DNA from: Lactobacillus sp. W8174
GTDB lineage: Bacteria > Bacillota > Bacilli > Lactobacillales > Lactobacillaceae
NCBI RefSeq assembly: GCF_016100975.1
Contig: NZ_JACFRN010000003.1
Span: 62,001 to 126,000 of the forward strand
DNA: 64,000 nt
Direction: 5' to 3'
The notes under the pieces were generated by a model. It was not told where the DNA came from and made no database searches. It worked only from the letters and a program-made list of their open reading frames with translations. The position numbers and the translations under genes were made by a program. Numbering within the stretch: the first letter of the stretch is position 1; every line of letters begins with the position of its first letter. Below are positions 50,467-59,053 of the stretch, in pieces.

Positions 50467-51384
50467 ATGAATGATAAATTTCGAAGCTTCACTAATAATC
50501 AACAAATGATAGCTCATATACGTAAACTGGCAAAAGATAATAAAACATCTACACAGGTAATTTTAGAGGAGTTTACTTTAGATGATTTTGTACAAAGAAT
50601 AGCTAAATCAAAATATAAAAATAATTTAATCCTAAAGGGTGGATTTTTGCTGTCAAGTTTAATTGGTATTAATAACAGAACGACAGAAGATATTGATACA
50701 GATATTAAAGGGAAAAATTTGACTTCTTCCGAAGCAACAAAAATGGTTGATGAAATTTGCAATATTATTCCAAGTAAAAATGACCCAATTGAAATTAAAA
50801 GAGTTGGTAATGTACAAAAGATACATGAAGGAGCTGAATATGTTGGGTACCGAGTTCATTTACTGGGCACTCTTTATAAAAAATCTAGGGCCAATATCAA
50901 AATAGATATTTCTACCGGTGATATCATAACCCCTAAAGAAATCAAATATGAATATAATTCTTTGATCGATAACAGTCCAATAGAAATTTATGCTTATAAT
51001 AATGAAACTATCATTGCCCAAAAACTAGAAACAGTATTTAGTCGCAGTATTGTCAATACTCGAATGAAAGACTTTTATGACATATATATGTTAAACAAGC
51101 TTAGAAAGCAAACAGATTATAAAAAACTAAAGCTGAATTTACCCATAACTAGAACTGCTTTAGAAAATACTGCTAATTCAAGGAACAGCTTTAATGAAAT
51201 TTTTGAAAAAGTAAATAAGGAAAATTATTTATGGCAAATTACGTTAAATGACATAAAAAGTAGTAAGGCAATGCAAGACAAATGGAAAAATTATACACAT
51301 CAAAAAGCTTATGCCCGAAGGATAAACTTTCAAGACACTTTGAATGCAATTGAAGAACTTATGCTGGAACTTTTTGTTAATTAA
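50467..51384 (+). CDS. AbiEii-type nucleotidyltransferase toxin
   Basis: A 305-residue protein. The DNA polymerase beta-type nucleotidyltransferase core is visible: NNLILKGGFLLSSLIG (about 56-71, GG/S motif) followed by RTTEDIDTDIKG (about 75-86, metal-binding DxD). Further pieces are VGYRVHLLGTLYKKSRANIKIDISTG and IIAQKLETVFSRSIVNTRMKDFYDIYML (about 178-205), characteristic of AbiEii/AbiGii. Toxins of this family transfer nucleotides to cellular targets such as tRNA acceptor stems and stop growth during phage infection. It is cotranscribed with the antitoxin and is AT-rich. Confidence 0.88.
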   Translation: MNDKFRSFTNNQQMIAHIRKLAKDNKTSTQVILEEFTLDDFVQRIAKSKYKNNLILKGGFLLSSLIGINNRTTEDIDTDIKGKNLTSSEATKMVDEICNIIPSKNDPIEIKRVGNVQKIHEGAEYVGYRVHLLGTLYKKSRANIKIDISTGDIITPKEIKYEYNSLIDNSPIEIYAYNNETIIAQKLETVFSRSIVNTRMKDFYDIYMLNKLRKQTDYKKLKLNLPITRTALENTANSRNSFNEIFEKVNKENYLWQITLNDIKSSKAMQDKWKNYTHQKAYARRINFQDTLNAIEELMLELFVN

Positions 51385-51451
51385 TTTTTTCACTCATCTA
51401 GTAATGAAAATTCACGGTTGTTATAGGATACTTCTTTCTAGATGCTTTTTA

Positions 51452-52450
51452 TTATTCTATTGACTTGTTTTGAAGTTGAAACAGCTTAAAGGTGTAACTA
51501 GTTAAACCTGTGATTTTTACTTCATATTCGTGACCGAGAACTAGTGGAATTGAGCCTGGATAGTAGGTAATAATAGTTTCAAAATTGCCATAGCCTGTGT
51601 GACTATAATTGCGTACATTTTCTGCTTGATAAGCTTCACCAGTGTCTTTATCAGTTATGGTTATTTTTGGTGTGCCTTTATAAATTTTATTAGAGAGATA
51701 AATTGACCAGGCGATATTATCACCTTGTAAAAGCTCAATTGGAAAGACGCCACTATTGGGATAAGTTACCGTTTCTCGACTGGGAGTGCGAAAGACATCA
51801 GCGGCGTTAAAAACTTTTTGCACAGAATAGCGATACCCATTTTTGCCATAGGCTGCACCTGCGCCTGTTGTAGTTAAGCGCGTTGATAACAGCCATGCAC
51901 GGTGACCGGTGTCAGCACCGGTCAAGTTGTACCGATCAGTAATTAAGTCAGTGATAACTTCACCTGCAGTCTGGTCACTGGTATTAAAATTAAGATTGGC
52001 CATGCTGGAAATGTTGCGGGCTATTTGCCAAGTAGTTTTATTAATTATTTTCGGTCTTTTTTCGTAAGGCAAATTATGCTGATTGACCATCGGATTAGCG
52101 TCAAGAGCGGCTAAAACGGCAGCAGTTTTTTGAGCAGCAATATTATCTTGAAAATTTTCTTTAACGGGAGTCAAATTGAATAATTTTCTATAATAGTTTG
52201 TGTATGCCAATTGACTGTTAAGATAGTCCGGCACAAGTGCTCCCGACTTAAACTTGTTTTTAAACTGTGGCTTGTTTAAATAAAGGTTATTTAGATTATA
52301 AGCAGTGTTATCAAGTTGTGCATATTCCTGCTGCAAACGACTCACTTCATTCGTTTCACTTGGAGTGAGTTCTGTAGCAAAAACTTGTGTATTGCTAAAA
52401 GGAAAAGTGAAAAGCAAACAGAAGAGGGCAGAATAAAGTTTTTTTATCAT
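51452..52450 (-). CDS. Secreted CAP (SCP-like) domain protein
   Basis: A 332-residue protein with a signal peptide (1 to about 26, ...TQVFA). An N-terminal helical stretch leads to a CAP domain at about 80-200: LNSQLAYTNYYRKLFNLTPV, QKTAAVLAAL, NQHNLPYE (His), AGEVITDLITD and DTGHRAWLLSTRLTTTGAGAAYG. The TGHRAWLL block corresponds to the second His/Glu core of the CAP fold. The C-terminal 110 or so residues form a beta-rich domain (ITITDKDTGEAYQ, VLGHEYEVKITGLTSY). It has no wall anchor and is probably secreted. CAP proteins of lactobacilli have no settled function. It is divergent from the helveticin-like gene, about 130 bases away. Confidence 0.82.
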   Translation of the reverse strand: MIKKLYSALFCLLFTFPFSNTQVFATELTPSETNEVSRLQQEYAQLDNTAYNLNNLYLNKPQFKNKFKSGALVPDYLNSQLAYTNYYRKLFNLTPVKENFQDNIAAQKTAAVLAALDANPMVNQHNLPYEKRPKIINKTTWQIARNISSMANLNFNTSDQTAGEVITDLITDRYNLTGADTGHRAWLLSTRLTTTGAGAAYGKNGYRYSVQKVFNAADVFRTPSRETVTYPNSGVFPIELLQGDNIAWSIYLSNKIYKGTPKITITDKDTGEAYQAENVRNYSHTGYGNFETIITYYPGSIPLVLGHEYEVKITGLTSYTFKLFQLQNKSIE

Positions 52451-52583
52451 TTAAGATGCTCTCCTTTCTTTAGCATAAATTATAAGGCAAAATAAAACCG
52501 AGTAGAATTTTATTTTTAAAATAATAATTATCTTTAATAAATTGATTGAGTTTTTGGAAAAATTTAGTGAGGAAATGACGATC

Positions 52584-53621
52584 TTGGCTAATAATGAAAA
52601 GATGCAGGCAGCACAAAACGTCAAAATTGCTCTGCTAAGCAAGTTGGACGATTGGGATGGGGTAACTGGACCAGTAGATAAGGACTTGCGCCAAGTAGTA
52701 GTCCAGAAAACCAGCATTATTGACGGCTATACTTATGTTTTGCAACACGTAGCAGGAGACAACTTTGTTTATCGCGGCAAAAATGGCAATAATGTTTCTT
52801 TTAATAAGCAAATTCCAGTTTTGCATTTAACCGGCACCGCTGCAGGTCATACTCAGACGCTGGAGTATGCTGGAAGACCAGGGCAGTGGTTCGTTGGCAC
52901 AAAGCCAAACGACTTAAACCCCACCTGGTCGACTTGGTCTAAACAAATTGCGCGCATAAAAATTCCGCATTATTTTAAGATAGCGGCTAATACCAAAATG
53001 CAACCAAGATTATCAAATTTAAATTATGCGGGAGCTGATTTAGGCATAGGCTGTGCCGGCAATCAATTTTCCCGCGTAGAAGCTGCAGTTTCACCAGATT
53101 TGCGTTATTTTCTGCTTGCATACGGTGATAACGACTATACCGGTTATTTTGCGCTCTATTATTTAGCAGAAATTAATAAGGCGCTTGATGAAGCTGCAAC
53201 TGCAAGCAAATACGTTGATATCAGAACAATAAAAAGTATAGCCGCTTTTAAAATACCACAATTTTCTGGACGAGCTGGGTTAGTTGGTTCGCTGCAGGGC
53301 TTTGCTATTGATAACAACCGCACAATCTATATTTCCAGTCAATTTGCGGACGACAGGCTCGGTCAAAATAGAAAAATTGTTAAAATTCCTTGGGGAGAAG
53401 TTGATCCTGCATTTTGGGAGTTGGTAAATTTAGCTAACGATAGTAAACTGGAAATTCCGGGCTATTATACTGAGCTTGAGGGCATTCAACTGGCTAGCGT
53501 TAATGATCTTTACTTAACCGTAGCCTATCATCAGTCCTTTGATTCCACCGCCTTGGGCAAACATCCAACCAAAATCAATCAACTTTATGAAATCACTTGG
53601 GAATCGAATAGCAATTTTTAA
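52584..53621 (+). CDS. Helveticin J-like class III bacteriocin
   Basis: About 345 residues. I favour a TTG at 52584 because GAGGAA (52569-52574) lies nine bases before it; an ATG at 52575 and a TTG at 52542 are alternatives with poorer sites. It resembles helveticin J of L. helveticus throughout: GTAAGHTQTLEYAGRPGQWF, KQIARIKIPH, PRLSNLNYAG, RVEAAVSPDLRYFLLAYGD, GYFALYYLAEINKALDE, LQGFAIDNNRTIYISSQFAD, KIVKIPWGEVDPAFW, GYYTELEGIQLASVNDLYLT. Like helveticin J it has no signal peptide. No adjacent immunity or export gene is visible, so killing activity is not certain. The sequence suggests a beta-propeller-like repeat protein. Confidence 0.85.
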   Translation: MANNEKMQAAQNVKIALLSKLDDWDGVTGPVDKDLRQVVVQKTSIIDGYTYVLQHVAGDNFVYRGKNGNNVSFNKQIPVLHLTGTAAGHTQTLEYAGRPGQWFVGTKPNDLNPTWSTWSKQIARIKIPHYFKIAANTKMQPRLSNLNYAGADLGIGCAGNQFSRVEAAVSPDLRYFLLAYGDNDYTGYFALYYLAEINKALDEAATASKYVDIRTIKSIAAFKIPQFSGRAGLVGSLQGFAIDNNRTIYISSQFADDRLGQNRKIVKIPWGEVDPAFWELVNLANDSKLEIPGYYTELEGIQLASVNDLYLTVAYHQSFDSTALGKHPTKINQLYEITWESNSNF

Positions 53622-53733
53622 TATAGTATAAATTTTTCGGATATGATTTTGCCTTATGCAAGACTTTTTGCTTATAATAAAAAATATTCCTAAAAAATTG
53701 TCTAATTTACAGTTCTTCGGGTTTTTCTTGCCG

Positions 53734-53739
53734 TATAAT
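53734..53739 (+). promoter_or_regulatory. -10 box of ddl
   Basis: TATAAT lies 36 bases before the ddl ATG; AAGAGG is the ribosome binding site. No standard -35 box is clear. Confidence 0.5.
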
Positions 53740-53774
53740 TAAAAGTTAGAAACAATGACTAAGAGGTAAAAATA

Positions 53775-54860
53775 ATGACTAAGAAAACACAAGTTGGTTT
53801 AATTTTTGGCGGTAATTCATCTGAATACGAAGTCTCAATTATGTCTGGCCACAACATTTATAATGCCATCGATCAAAATAAGTTTGACGTCCACCCAATT
53901 TGGATTACCAATGACGGCTATTTAGCCAGTGAGGAGGACTCTTTTAAAGTCTTAAAGGATCCTAAATACACTATTGAGAATCCGCATGAAGTAGCCAACA
54001 TTTCAAATTTAATTCAACTAAAGAATTTACCGGAAATTGATGTTTTCTTCCCGATTGTGCACGGCAATTTAGGTGAAGACGGTTGTTTGCAAGGACTGTT
54101 CAGAATTTTAAACAAGCCTTTTGTTGGTGATGACGTCCTGGCTTCTGCAGTGACCATGGATAAGGAATTTACCAAGATTTTAGCACAGCGAGTTGGTGTT
54201 CCTGTAGCTGACTGGATCGCAATTAAGCGGTTTGAGTATGAAGATGCTAATAATGCTAAACGTGATTATGACAAAGTGAGCGCTAAACTGGGCAATGATC
54301 TTTTTGTTAAGCCGTCAAATCAAGGTTCTTCAGTTGGCGTTCATCATGTTACCAATAAAGAAGAATTTGCTGAAGCTCTGGCTGATGCTTTTAGATACGA
54401 TGATAAGGTCTTAATTGAAGAAACCATTCACGGTACAGAAGTTGAAACTGCTGTTTTAGGCAATGACAAGCCGATTGTTTCCGGTGTAGGACAAATTATT
54501 AATGCGGCGGGTACTTTTTACAGTTATGAAAATAAATACGATGATGATTCCACCACTACTTTGCAAATTCCTGCTAAATTACCTCAAGAAATTGTAGATA
54601 AGGTTAGAGCGAACGCCTTAAAAGTTTATCAAGTTACAGAATGCAATGGCTTAGCTCGGGTTGATTCCACTTTGCGTGAAAGTGATCATAAGGTAATCTT
54701 AACGGAAGTTAATGCCTTGCCCGGGTTTACCAATATTAGTATGTATCCTAAACTTTTTGAAGAAGCAGGAATTCCTTATTCGGAATTAATAACCCGTTTG
54801 ATTGTCAAAGCGCAGGAGCGTTTTGACCATAAGAAAAACTTGTTACACAAAATTGGTTAA
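53775..54860 (+). CDS. ddl: D-alanine--D-alanine ligase
   Basis: A 361-residue ATP-grasp enzyme that makes D-Ala-D-Ala for peptidoglycan. Motifs: GLIFGGNSSEYEVSIMSGHNI (about 8-28), FFPIVHGNLGEDGCLQGLF (about 91-109), PFVGDDVLASAVTMDKEFTK, LFVKPSNQGSSVGV (about 176-189), VLIEETIHGTEVE, GLARVDSTLRE, LTEVNALPGFTNISMYPK (about 315-332). The omega-loop reads SYENKY with tyrosine, the D-Ala-D-Ala type, not the Phe of D-Ala-D-Lac ligases. The cells are therefore expected to be vancomycin-sensitive. It is followed after 26 bases by the HTH gene on the same strand. Confidence 0.96.
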   Translation: MTKKTQVGLIFGGNSSEYEVSIMSGHNIYNAIDQNKFDVHPIWITNDGYLASEEDSFKVLKDPKYTIENPHEVANISNLIQLKNLPEIDVFFPIVHGNLGEDGCLQGLFRILNKPFVGDDVLASAVTMDKEFTKILAQRVGVPVADWIAIKRFEYEDANNAKRDYDKVSAKLGNDLFVKPSNQGSSVGVHHVTNKEEFAEALADAFRYDDKVLIEETIHGTEVETAVLGNDKPIVSGVGQIINAAGTFYSYENKYDDDSTTTLQIPAKLPQEIVDKVRANALKVYQVTECNGLARVDSTLRESDHKVILTEVNALPGFTNISMYPKLFEEAGIPYSELITRLIVKAQERFDHKKNLLHKIG

Positions 54861-54886
54861 TTTGATTGTGCTGGGGAGTATATCTG

Positions 54887-55666
54887 ATGAGCGAAGATAA
54901 GCATAATTTTGAAGAATTAACCGCGCCTTCTGCGACGGCTAAGAAATTGCACATTAGTGTTGCAACTTTACGTAAATATTCTTTAATTGTAGAAAAAGTT
55001 ACTGGTAAAACGGATTACTATGCACGGACCAAGCAAAATGCGCGCTTATACAGTAAGCAGGATGTGCAGGATCTCGAAGACTTTCACCAATTAGCGCAAG
55101 ATAATGGCTTGACCCTGCAAGAAGCCGCACAGCAAGTTTTTGCTGTTACTGACAAAAAAGACAAGCCTCAGCATATGGATAATGGCAAAAAGCAGGAGGT
55201 AATGTCTACTTCCCAGATGGTGAAATTACTGAATGCTTTGCAACAAACTATTGGCCAGCAAAATACTGCACTAAGCGACCTGCAGAAACAGTTGAACCGA
55301 ATTGAAAAGCAAAATAAAGAGTTGCTGAAAAAGCAAAAAGAGTTAGAAAAACCGCAAATTAAAGCAGCTGGTACTGATGATGATTTTAGTGTTTTACCGG
55401 ATATTTCAGGAATTGTTACCGATAACGGTGATGACATAACTGATGTGCAGGAAATGCCAGAGACGAAGCCTCTAACCGCGGCCGAAAAACGGGCTCAGGT
55501 GGCGCAGGATGAAGGAAAATCAAGTGAGCAGATGCATGAAGAGATTTTGGCTAAAGCTAAGGAAAATGCTGAAAAAAGTGCCAACTCTAATGCCCACCGC
55601 ACATTAGCAGATATGCAGATCGAACCGGAGAAAACTCACTGGTGGCAGCGGTTTTTAGATATGTAG
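54887..55666 (+). CDS. MerR/RacA-like HTH protein with coiled coil
   Basis: 259 residues from the ATG at 54887 (GGGGAG eight bases upstream; an in-frame start at 54866 is not supported). The N-terminal winged-helix (about 10-75: SATAKKLHISVATLRKYSLI ... RTKQNARLYSKQDVQDLEDF) is MerR/RacA-like. A coiled coil (about 110-155, TSQMVKLLNALQQTIGQQNT, LQKQLNRIEKQNKELLKKQK) and an acidic, disordered C-terminus ending WWQRFLDM follow. The architecture (DNA-binding head, coiled coil, aromatic amphipathic tail) is like RacA-type chromosome-anchoring or membrane-associated proteins. A regulatory or chromosome-organising role is inference. Cotranscription with ddl is likely. Confidence 0.75.
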   Translation: MSEDKHNFEELTAPSATAKKLHISVATLRKYSLIVEKVTGKTDYYARTKQNARLYSKQDVQDLEDFHQLAQDNGLTLQEAAQQVFAVTDKKDKPQHMDNGKKQEVMSTSQMVKLLNALQQTIGQQNTALSDLQKQLNRIEKQNKELLKKQKELEKPQIKAAGTDDDFSVLPDISGIVTDNGDDITDVQEMPETKPLTAAEKRAQVAQDEGKSSEQMHEEILAKAKENAEKSANSNAHRTLADMQIEPEKTHWWQRFLDM

Positions 55667-55676
55667 GCACATAAAG

Positions 55677-55704
55677 AACGACTTTTGGTTAAAAGTCGTT
55701 TTTA
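55677..55704 (+). terminator. Terminator after the HTH gene
   Basis: The perfect arms ACGACTTTT (55678-55686) and AAAAGTCGT (55691-55699) are followed by a T run. Confidence 0.85.
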
Positions 55705-55799
55705 TAATATTTAAATTTTACAAATTTAGCTTAAAATTAATGTCTAATAACTGTTTTTAAGTTACAGTAGGTAAGTATAAATCGATTGGAATGATTTGA

Positions 55800-56915
55800 T
55801 TGAAAAAAATTAAAAAGCGCTACTTATTTGCGGTATTAATAGCAGTTGTGGGGTTAATTTTAACTACCTGCACCTATTTTGCAACAGATATTTATTCTAA
55901 AAATGATGTGGCTGTGATCACCGACAGTAAAATCAAGGATACTTTGGAAGAAAAAAGTACAGATGTTTATGGCAATAAAGACGAAACCAGAAAACAAGTT
56001 CTTCATTTAAAAGTTTTGTCTGGCAAATTCAAGGGTCAAACCTTTCAGACTATCAATATGTATTATCCCTCGCAGTTAGTCACACAAAAGTTTCGTGCAG
56101 GTCAGCGCCTGTTTGTCAGTGTCAAACACGGTGAACCGGTTATTCAGGATCCTAAACGAGACTGGGTTTTGGTTTTGGCAATGACAGTAATGTCCACGCT
56201 GATGGTGGCAGTCTCAGGTAAAAAGTCGTTTAGTTTAATTGCATCGATGATACTCAGCTGGGTAATTTTCTACCTTGTGATTATGCTGGATATTAAACTA
56301 AATGGCTCTTATATCGTTTTACTGTTTGGCCTAGCCGATATTATTTTTTCATTCTTTAGTTTATTGGTTGTCCAAGGCTTTAACCGTAAGATGCTGGCAA
56401 CCTGGTTGGCAACAATTCTAGGCACTTTTGTTTCTTTTGCATTATGCTACTTAATCATGCGTTTGACAGGAGAATCGGAAATTAAATACGAAACAGGAGA
56501 TTATGCGACTCAGGATCCTCGTGGCATCTTTTTAGCACAAACATTACTGGGTATTTTAGGAGCCGTGATGGACGAAGCCACCGATATTATTTCCAGTCTT
56601 TACGAATTGATCCAGACTAAGGTCGATTTAACTGCCAAGCAGTTAATTCAAAGTGGACGCACAATGGGACAGGAAATAATGGGGCCACTGATTAACGTCT
56701 TGGTATTAATCTTTATGTCAGAAGAATTGCCGATGACGATTATCTATTTGCGGGATAATAACAGCTTGCGTTCTACTTTCGGCTTCACCCTTTCTCTTGG
56801 CGTTACACAAAGTATCATTTCCGCAATTGGTATTGTTTTGACGGTGGTCTTTGCCACGGGTTGCAGCCTGCTGTTTTTAGAAGAGAAAAAACAGAAAGCG
56901 GGGATCAGAAAATGA
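55800..56915 (+). CDS. YibE/F family membrane protein (first subunit)
   Basis: 371 residues from a TTG at 55800; an upstream ATG at 55791 stops at once. The first membrane segment (YLFAVLIAVVGLILTTCTYFA) is followed by an extracellular OB-like region (about 30-120, with QVLHLKVLSGKFKGQTFQTIN). Six or seven further membrane segments (VLVLAMTVMSTLMVAVSG, IASMILSWVIFYLVIML, ...) include the conserved GAVMDEATDIISSLYEL (about 258-274) and GRTMGQEIMGPLINVLVLIFM. YibE/F proteins are paired integral membrane proteins of unknown function, possibly transporters. The second subunit overlaps by four bases (ATGA at 56912). Confidence 0.88.
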   Translation: MKKIKKRYLFAVLIAVVGLILTTCTYFATDIYSKNDVAVITDSKIKDTLEEKSTDVYGNKDETRKQVLHLKVLSGKFKGQTFQTINMYYPSQLVTQKFRAGQRLFVSVKHGEPVIQDPKRDWVLVLAMTVMSTLMVAVSGKKSFSLIASMILSWVIFYLVIMLDIKLNGSYIVLLFGLADIIFSFFSLLVVQGFNRKMLATWLATILGTFVSFALCYLIMRLTGESEIKYETGDYATQDPRGIFLAQTLLGILGAVMDEATDIISSLYELIQTKVDLTAKQLIQSGRTMGQEIMGPLINVLVLIFMSEELPMTIIYLRDNNSLRSTFGFTLSLGVTQSIISAIGIVLTVVFATGCSLLFLEEKKQKAGIRK

Positions 56916-57682
56916 GTACCTTAACTGCCTTACTAATTGTGCTTGCAATCTTAATGACTGTTGTTGGCGGTGAAACAGGGATTCGCAGTTTCTTTAGTGT
57001 TTTAATCAATACTTTCTTATTAATTTTAGTGGCCATTCTGATTTCCTGGGGGATTAATATTCCACTTCTGATTTTAATTTTTGTCCCGTTAAAACTGGTG
57101 ACTATTATTTTCTTAGGAACGCATGATTATCAAGTTGCGAAAAACTCTTTTTATTCTTCACTAATTGTGTGCCTGGCAACTAGCATTATAATTCTGGGTT
57201 TTGAATGGTTGGCGCAAGCTGCCGGTCTTGGACCTGAAGCAGGCGAAATTCTGGTGGGCTTGTCTCAGATGCCGGGGTTAAGCTATCCTTTAATTGCAGT
57301 TGCGGTAGCTATCTTTTCCACACTGGGTGCTGTAGCAGAATCCGCTGTTGCTATGAGTTCAGGACTTTTAGAAATCAAAAAGCATAATCCAGATATATCA
57401 TATGAAGAGCTCAAGGCCAGTGGTGCTAAAATCGGTAATGACGTATTGGGGACAGCTATGAATACAATTTTATTTGGGATGTTCGGCAGCTTTCTTTCGT
57501 TATTCTTATGGTACATTCGTTTGAATTATACGTTAGGTGAGGTATTAAACGAAAAAATGTTTGTCAATGAGGCTTTGATTATAATGTACTCTCTAATTGG
57601 TGTATTATTAACAGTACCATTAGCAACAACATTTTTAGCAAAAAACATGGTAAAAGTGGGGGAAGAAAATGAAAGTAAATGA
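56912..57682 (+). CDS. YibE/F family membrane protein (second subunit)
   Basis: 256 residues from the ATG at 56912, overlapping the previous stop; the in-frame ATG at 56861 lies inside the upstream gene without its own site. About seven membrane segments. The family pieces are VFSTLGAVAESAVAMSSGLLEIKKHNPDISYEEL-like (about residues 132-165: SAVAMSSGLLEIKKHNP) and ASGAKIGNDVLGTAMNTILFGMFGSF, which parallel the DEATDIISSL and GQEIMGPL regions of the first subunit. The two probably work as a heteromer in the membrane. The substrate is unknown. The next gene starts 14 bases inside this one. Confidence 0.86.
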   Translation: MSTLTALLIVLAILMTVVGGETGIRSFFSVLINTFLLILVAILISWGINIPLLILIFVPLKLVTIIFLGTHDYQVAKNSFYSSLIVCLATSIIILGFEWLAQAAGLGPEAGEILVGLSQMPGLSYPLIAVAVAIFSTLGAVAESAVAMSSGLLEIKKHNPDISYEELKASGAKIGNDVLGTAMNTILFGMFGSFLSLFLWYIRLNYTLGEVLNEKMFVNEALIIMYSLIGVLLTVPLATTFLAKNMVKVGEENESK

Positions 57683-58487
57683 TTTAACGTTAACTAATTT
57701 TAACCAGCGCAAGTTCAACCTGCACACATACACCTTGGGTTCAATTGGTGAATTGGTAACTCCAAAACATCCTTTGGCGATAGTAGTTCCAGGTGGCAGT
57801 TTTGACCATTTGTCTAAAAGAGAGGGAGAGCCGGTTGCCCTGGCTTTCAATAATTGCGGCTTTAACAGTGTGGTCATGGAATACAACCTCGTGCAAGACG
57901 AAGGTGACATTTATCCGGATGCCGGGCTTGATGTCTTAAGCACTGTTAAATACTTTCGTGAGCATGCGCAAGACTATCAGATTGATCCAGATAAAATAGT
58001 CACAATCGGCTTTTCTGCTGGTGGTCATGTTGCCAGTTTTGCCAACAGTATGGCTAACTCTGCAAAATATCAAAAAGAGTTTGGTTTTAAGAGTGCGGAA
58101 GTTCTGCCTAATAAGACTATTTTGGGTTATCCCTTAATTAATCTGACTAAAATTGGCTTTGACATTCCAGAAGATGAACAAGATAAAGTACCCCAAGATG
58201 AATTTATTAAGGATAGTTCATTAGGTGTAACTGCAAATACTCCAGCAACTTTTATTTTTCATGCCTGGGATGATCCAGTTGTACTTGTAACCAATACGTT
58301 TGAATATGTGGAGGCCTTGCATAACAAGAAGGTTCCCTGTGAAGCCCATATATTCAATCGTGGTGGTCACGGTTTTTCCTTAGCTCGTAAAGATATGGTG
58401 GTTAAGGGTAGAGAATGGCAAGAGAATCTACACGCTGCCCACTGGTTCGAACTGGCACAGGAATGGCTGGCAAGTGAATGGCAATAA
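57669..58487 (+). CDS. Alpha/beta hydrolase, esterase (BD-FAE/acetyl-esterase-like)
   Basis: A 272-residue cytoplasmic enzyme cotranscribed with the YibE/F pair (14-base overlap, GGGGAAG upstream). Oxyanion region VVPGGSFDHLSKREGEPVAL (about 39-58), nucleophile elbow GFSAGGHVASFANSMA (about 116-131), acid in FHAWDDPVVLV (about 197-207), and histidine in NRGGHGFSLA (about 235-244): the full triad. Such enzymes remove acetyl or feruloyl groups from sugars or hydrolyse small esters. Its tie to YibE/F is unexplained; both could act on an imported ester. Confidence 0.86.
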   Translation: MKVNDLTLTNFNQRKFNLHTYTLGSIGELVTPKHPLAIVVPGGSFDHLSKREGEPVALAFNNCGFNSVVMEYNLVQDEGDIYPDAGLDVLSTVKYFREHAQDYQIDPDKIVTIGFSAGGHVASFANSMANSAKYQKEFGFKSAEVLPNKTILGYPLINLTKIGFDIPEDEQDKVPQDEFIKDSSLGVTANTPATFIFHAWDDPVVLVTNTFEYVEALHNKKVPCEAHIFNRGGHGFSLARKDMVVKGREWQENLHAAHWFELAQEWLASEWQ

Positions 58488-58516
58488 AAGGGGTACAGAT
58501 GCTGTACTCCTTTTTG
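58486..58516 (+). terminator. Terminator of the YibE/F-esterase operon
   Basis: The arms AAAAGGGGTACAG (58486-58498) and CTGTACTCCTTTT (58502-58514) pair with one mismatch and a T run follows. It overlaps the esterase stop codon. Confidence 0.85.
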
Positions 58517-58600
58517 TTCGGATTTTAGAAGATTTGATTATAAAATTATAATAATATTCATATTAGAAACAAAAAATTTAAATTATTTTAAGCAAAGGCC

Positions 58601-58628
58601 TTGCATTTATTTTTAAAGGGTATATAAT
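58601..58628 (+). promoter_or_regulatory. Promoter of the 87-residue membrane protein gene
   Basis: TTGCAT (58601-58606), 16 bp, TATAAT (58623-58628). Confidence 0.7.
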
Positions 58629-58663
58629 GCTGGTATTTAAATCGAAAGAAAGGACATGATTTT

Positions 58664-58927
58664 TTGAAGTTAACGAAAATGAAAATTTTAACGGCAGTTA
58701 ATGGCTTACTAACTCTAAGCAGTCTAATCATGTTATTCTTTGGATTATGCAATCAAGTTAATGAGTCAAAGAATCTGCTGGAAGAGGAACAGACAATTTC
58801 GCTGAACGATAATAATATGATTATTTTGGCAGCTGTAGTTGCTTTGATGGTCTTCGGCTATGCATTCTTTGCTACTTGGTTAAAAGGTGAACCCGCAAAG
58901 GCTCATTTATTAAGACACAGAGCGTAA
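58664..58927 (+). CDS. Small membrane protein of unknown function
   Basis: 87 residues starting at a TTG at 58664, with GAAAGGA about 12 bases upstream; the ATG at 58655 runs into a stop. Two membrane segments are seen (ILTAVNGLLTLSSLIMLFFGL, about 8-28, and MIILAAVVALMVFGYAFFATWL, about 52-73), separated by an acidic loop (NESKNLLEEEQTISLNDNN). No family is recognised. It has its own promoter and a strong terminator, so it is expressed as a single gene. Confidence 0.65.
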   Translation: MKLTKMKILTAVNGLLTLSSLIMLFFGLCNQVNESKNLLEEEQTISLNDNNMIILAAVVALMVFGYAFFATWLKGEPAKAHLLRHRA

Positions 58928-58936
58928 GATGATTAG

Positions 58937-58983
58937 AAAAGCTGGACTGCACTTCAATGGTTGAAGTGCAGCCCAGCTTTTTT
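58937..58983 (+). terminator. Very strong hairpin terminator
   Basis: The long arms AAAAGCTGG-A-CTGCACTTCAA and TTGAAGTGCAG-C-CCAGCTTTT contain a single central mismatch. Poly-T follows. It separates the small membrane protein from the convergent DeoR gene. Confidence 0.9.
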
Positions 58984-59053
58984 GTGTTTAGAATAATTCA
59001 GTTTTGCTAATCTGATATTTTAAAGACGCAGTTTCTAACATACTGGTTGAAAC

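Noticed and set aside
51385-51451. CATCTAG...CTAGATG hairpin after the AbiE toxin as a terminator
   Set aside because: The loop is over 35 bases and the stem only 7; possible but too weak to list.
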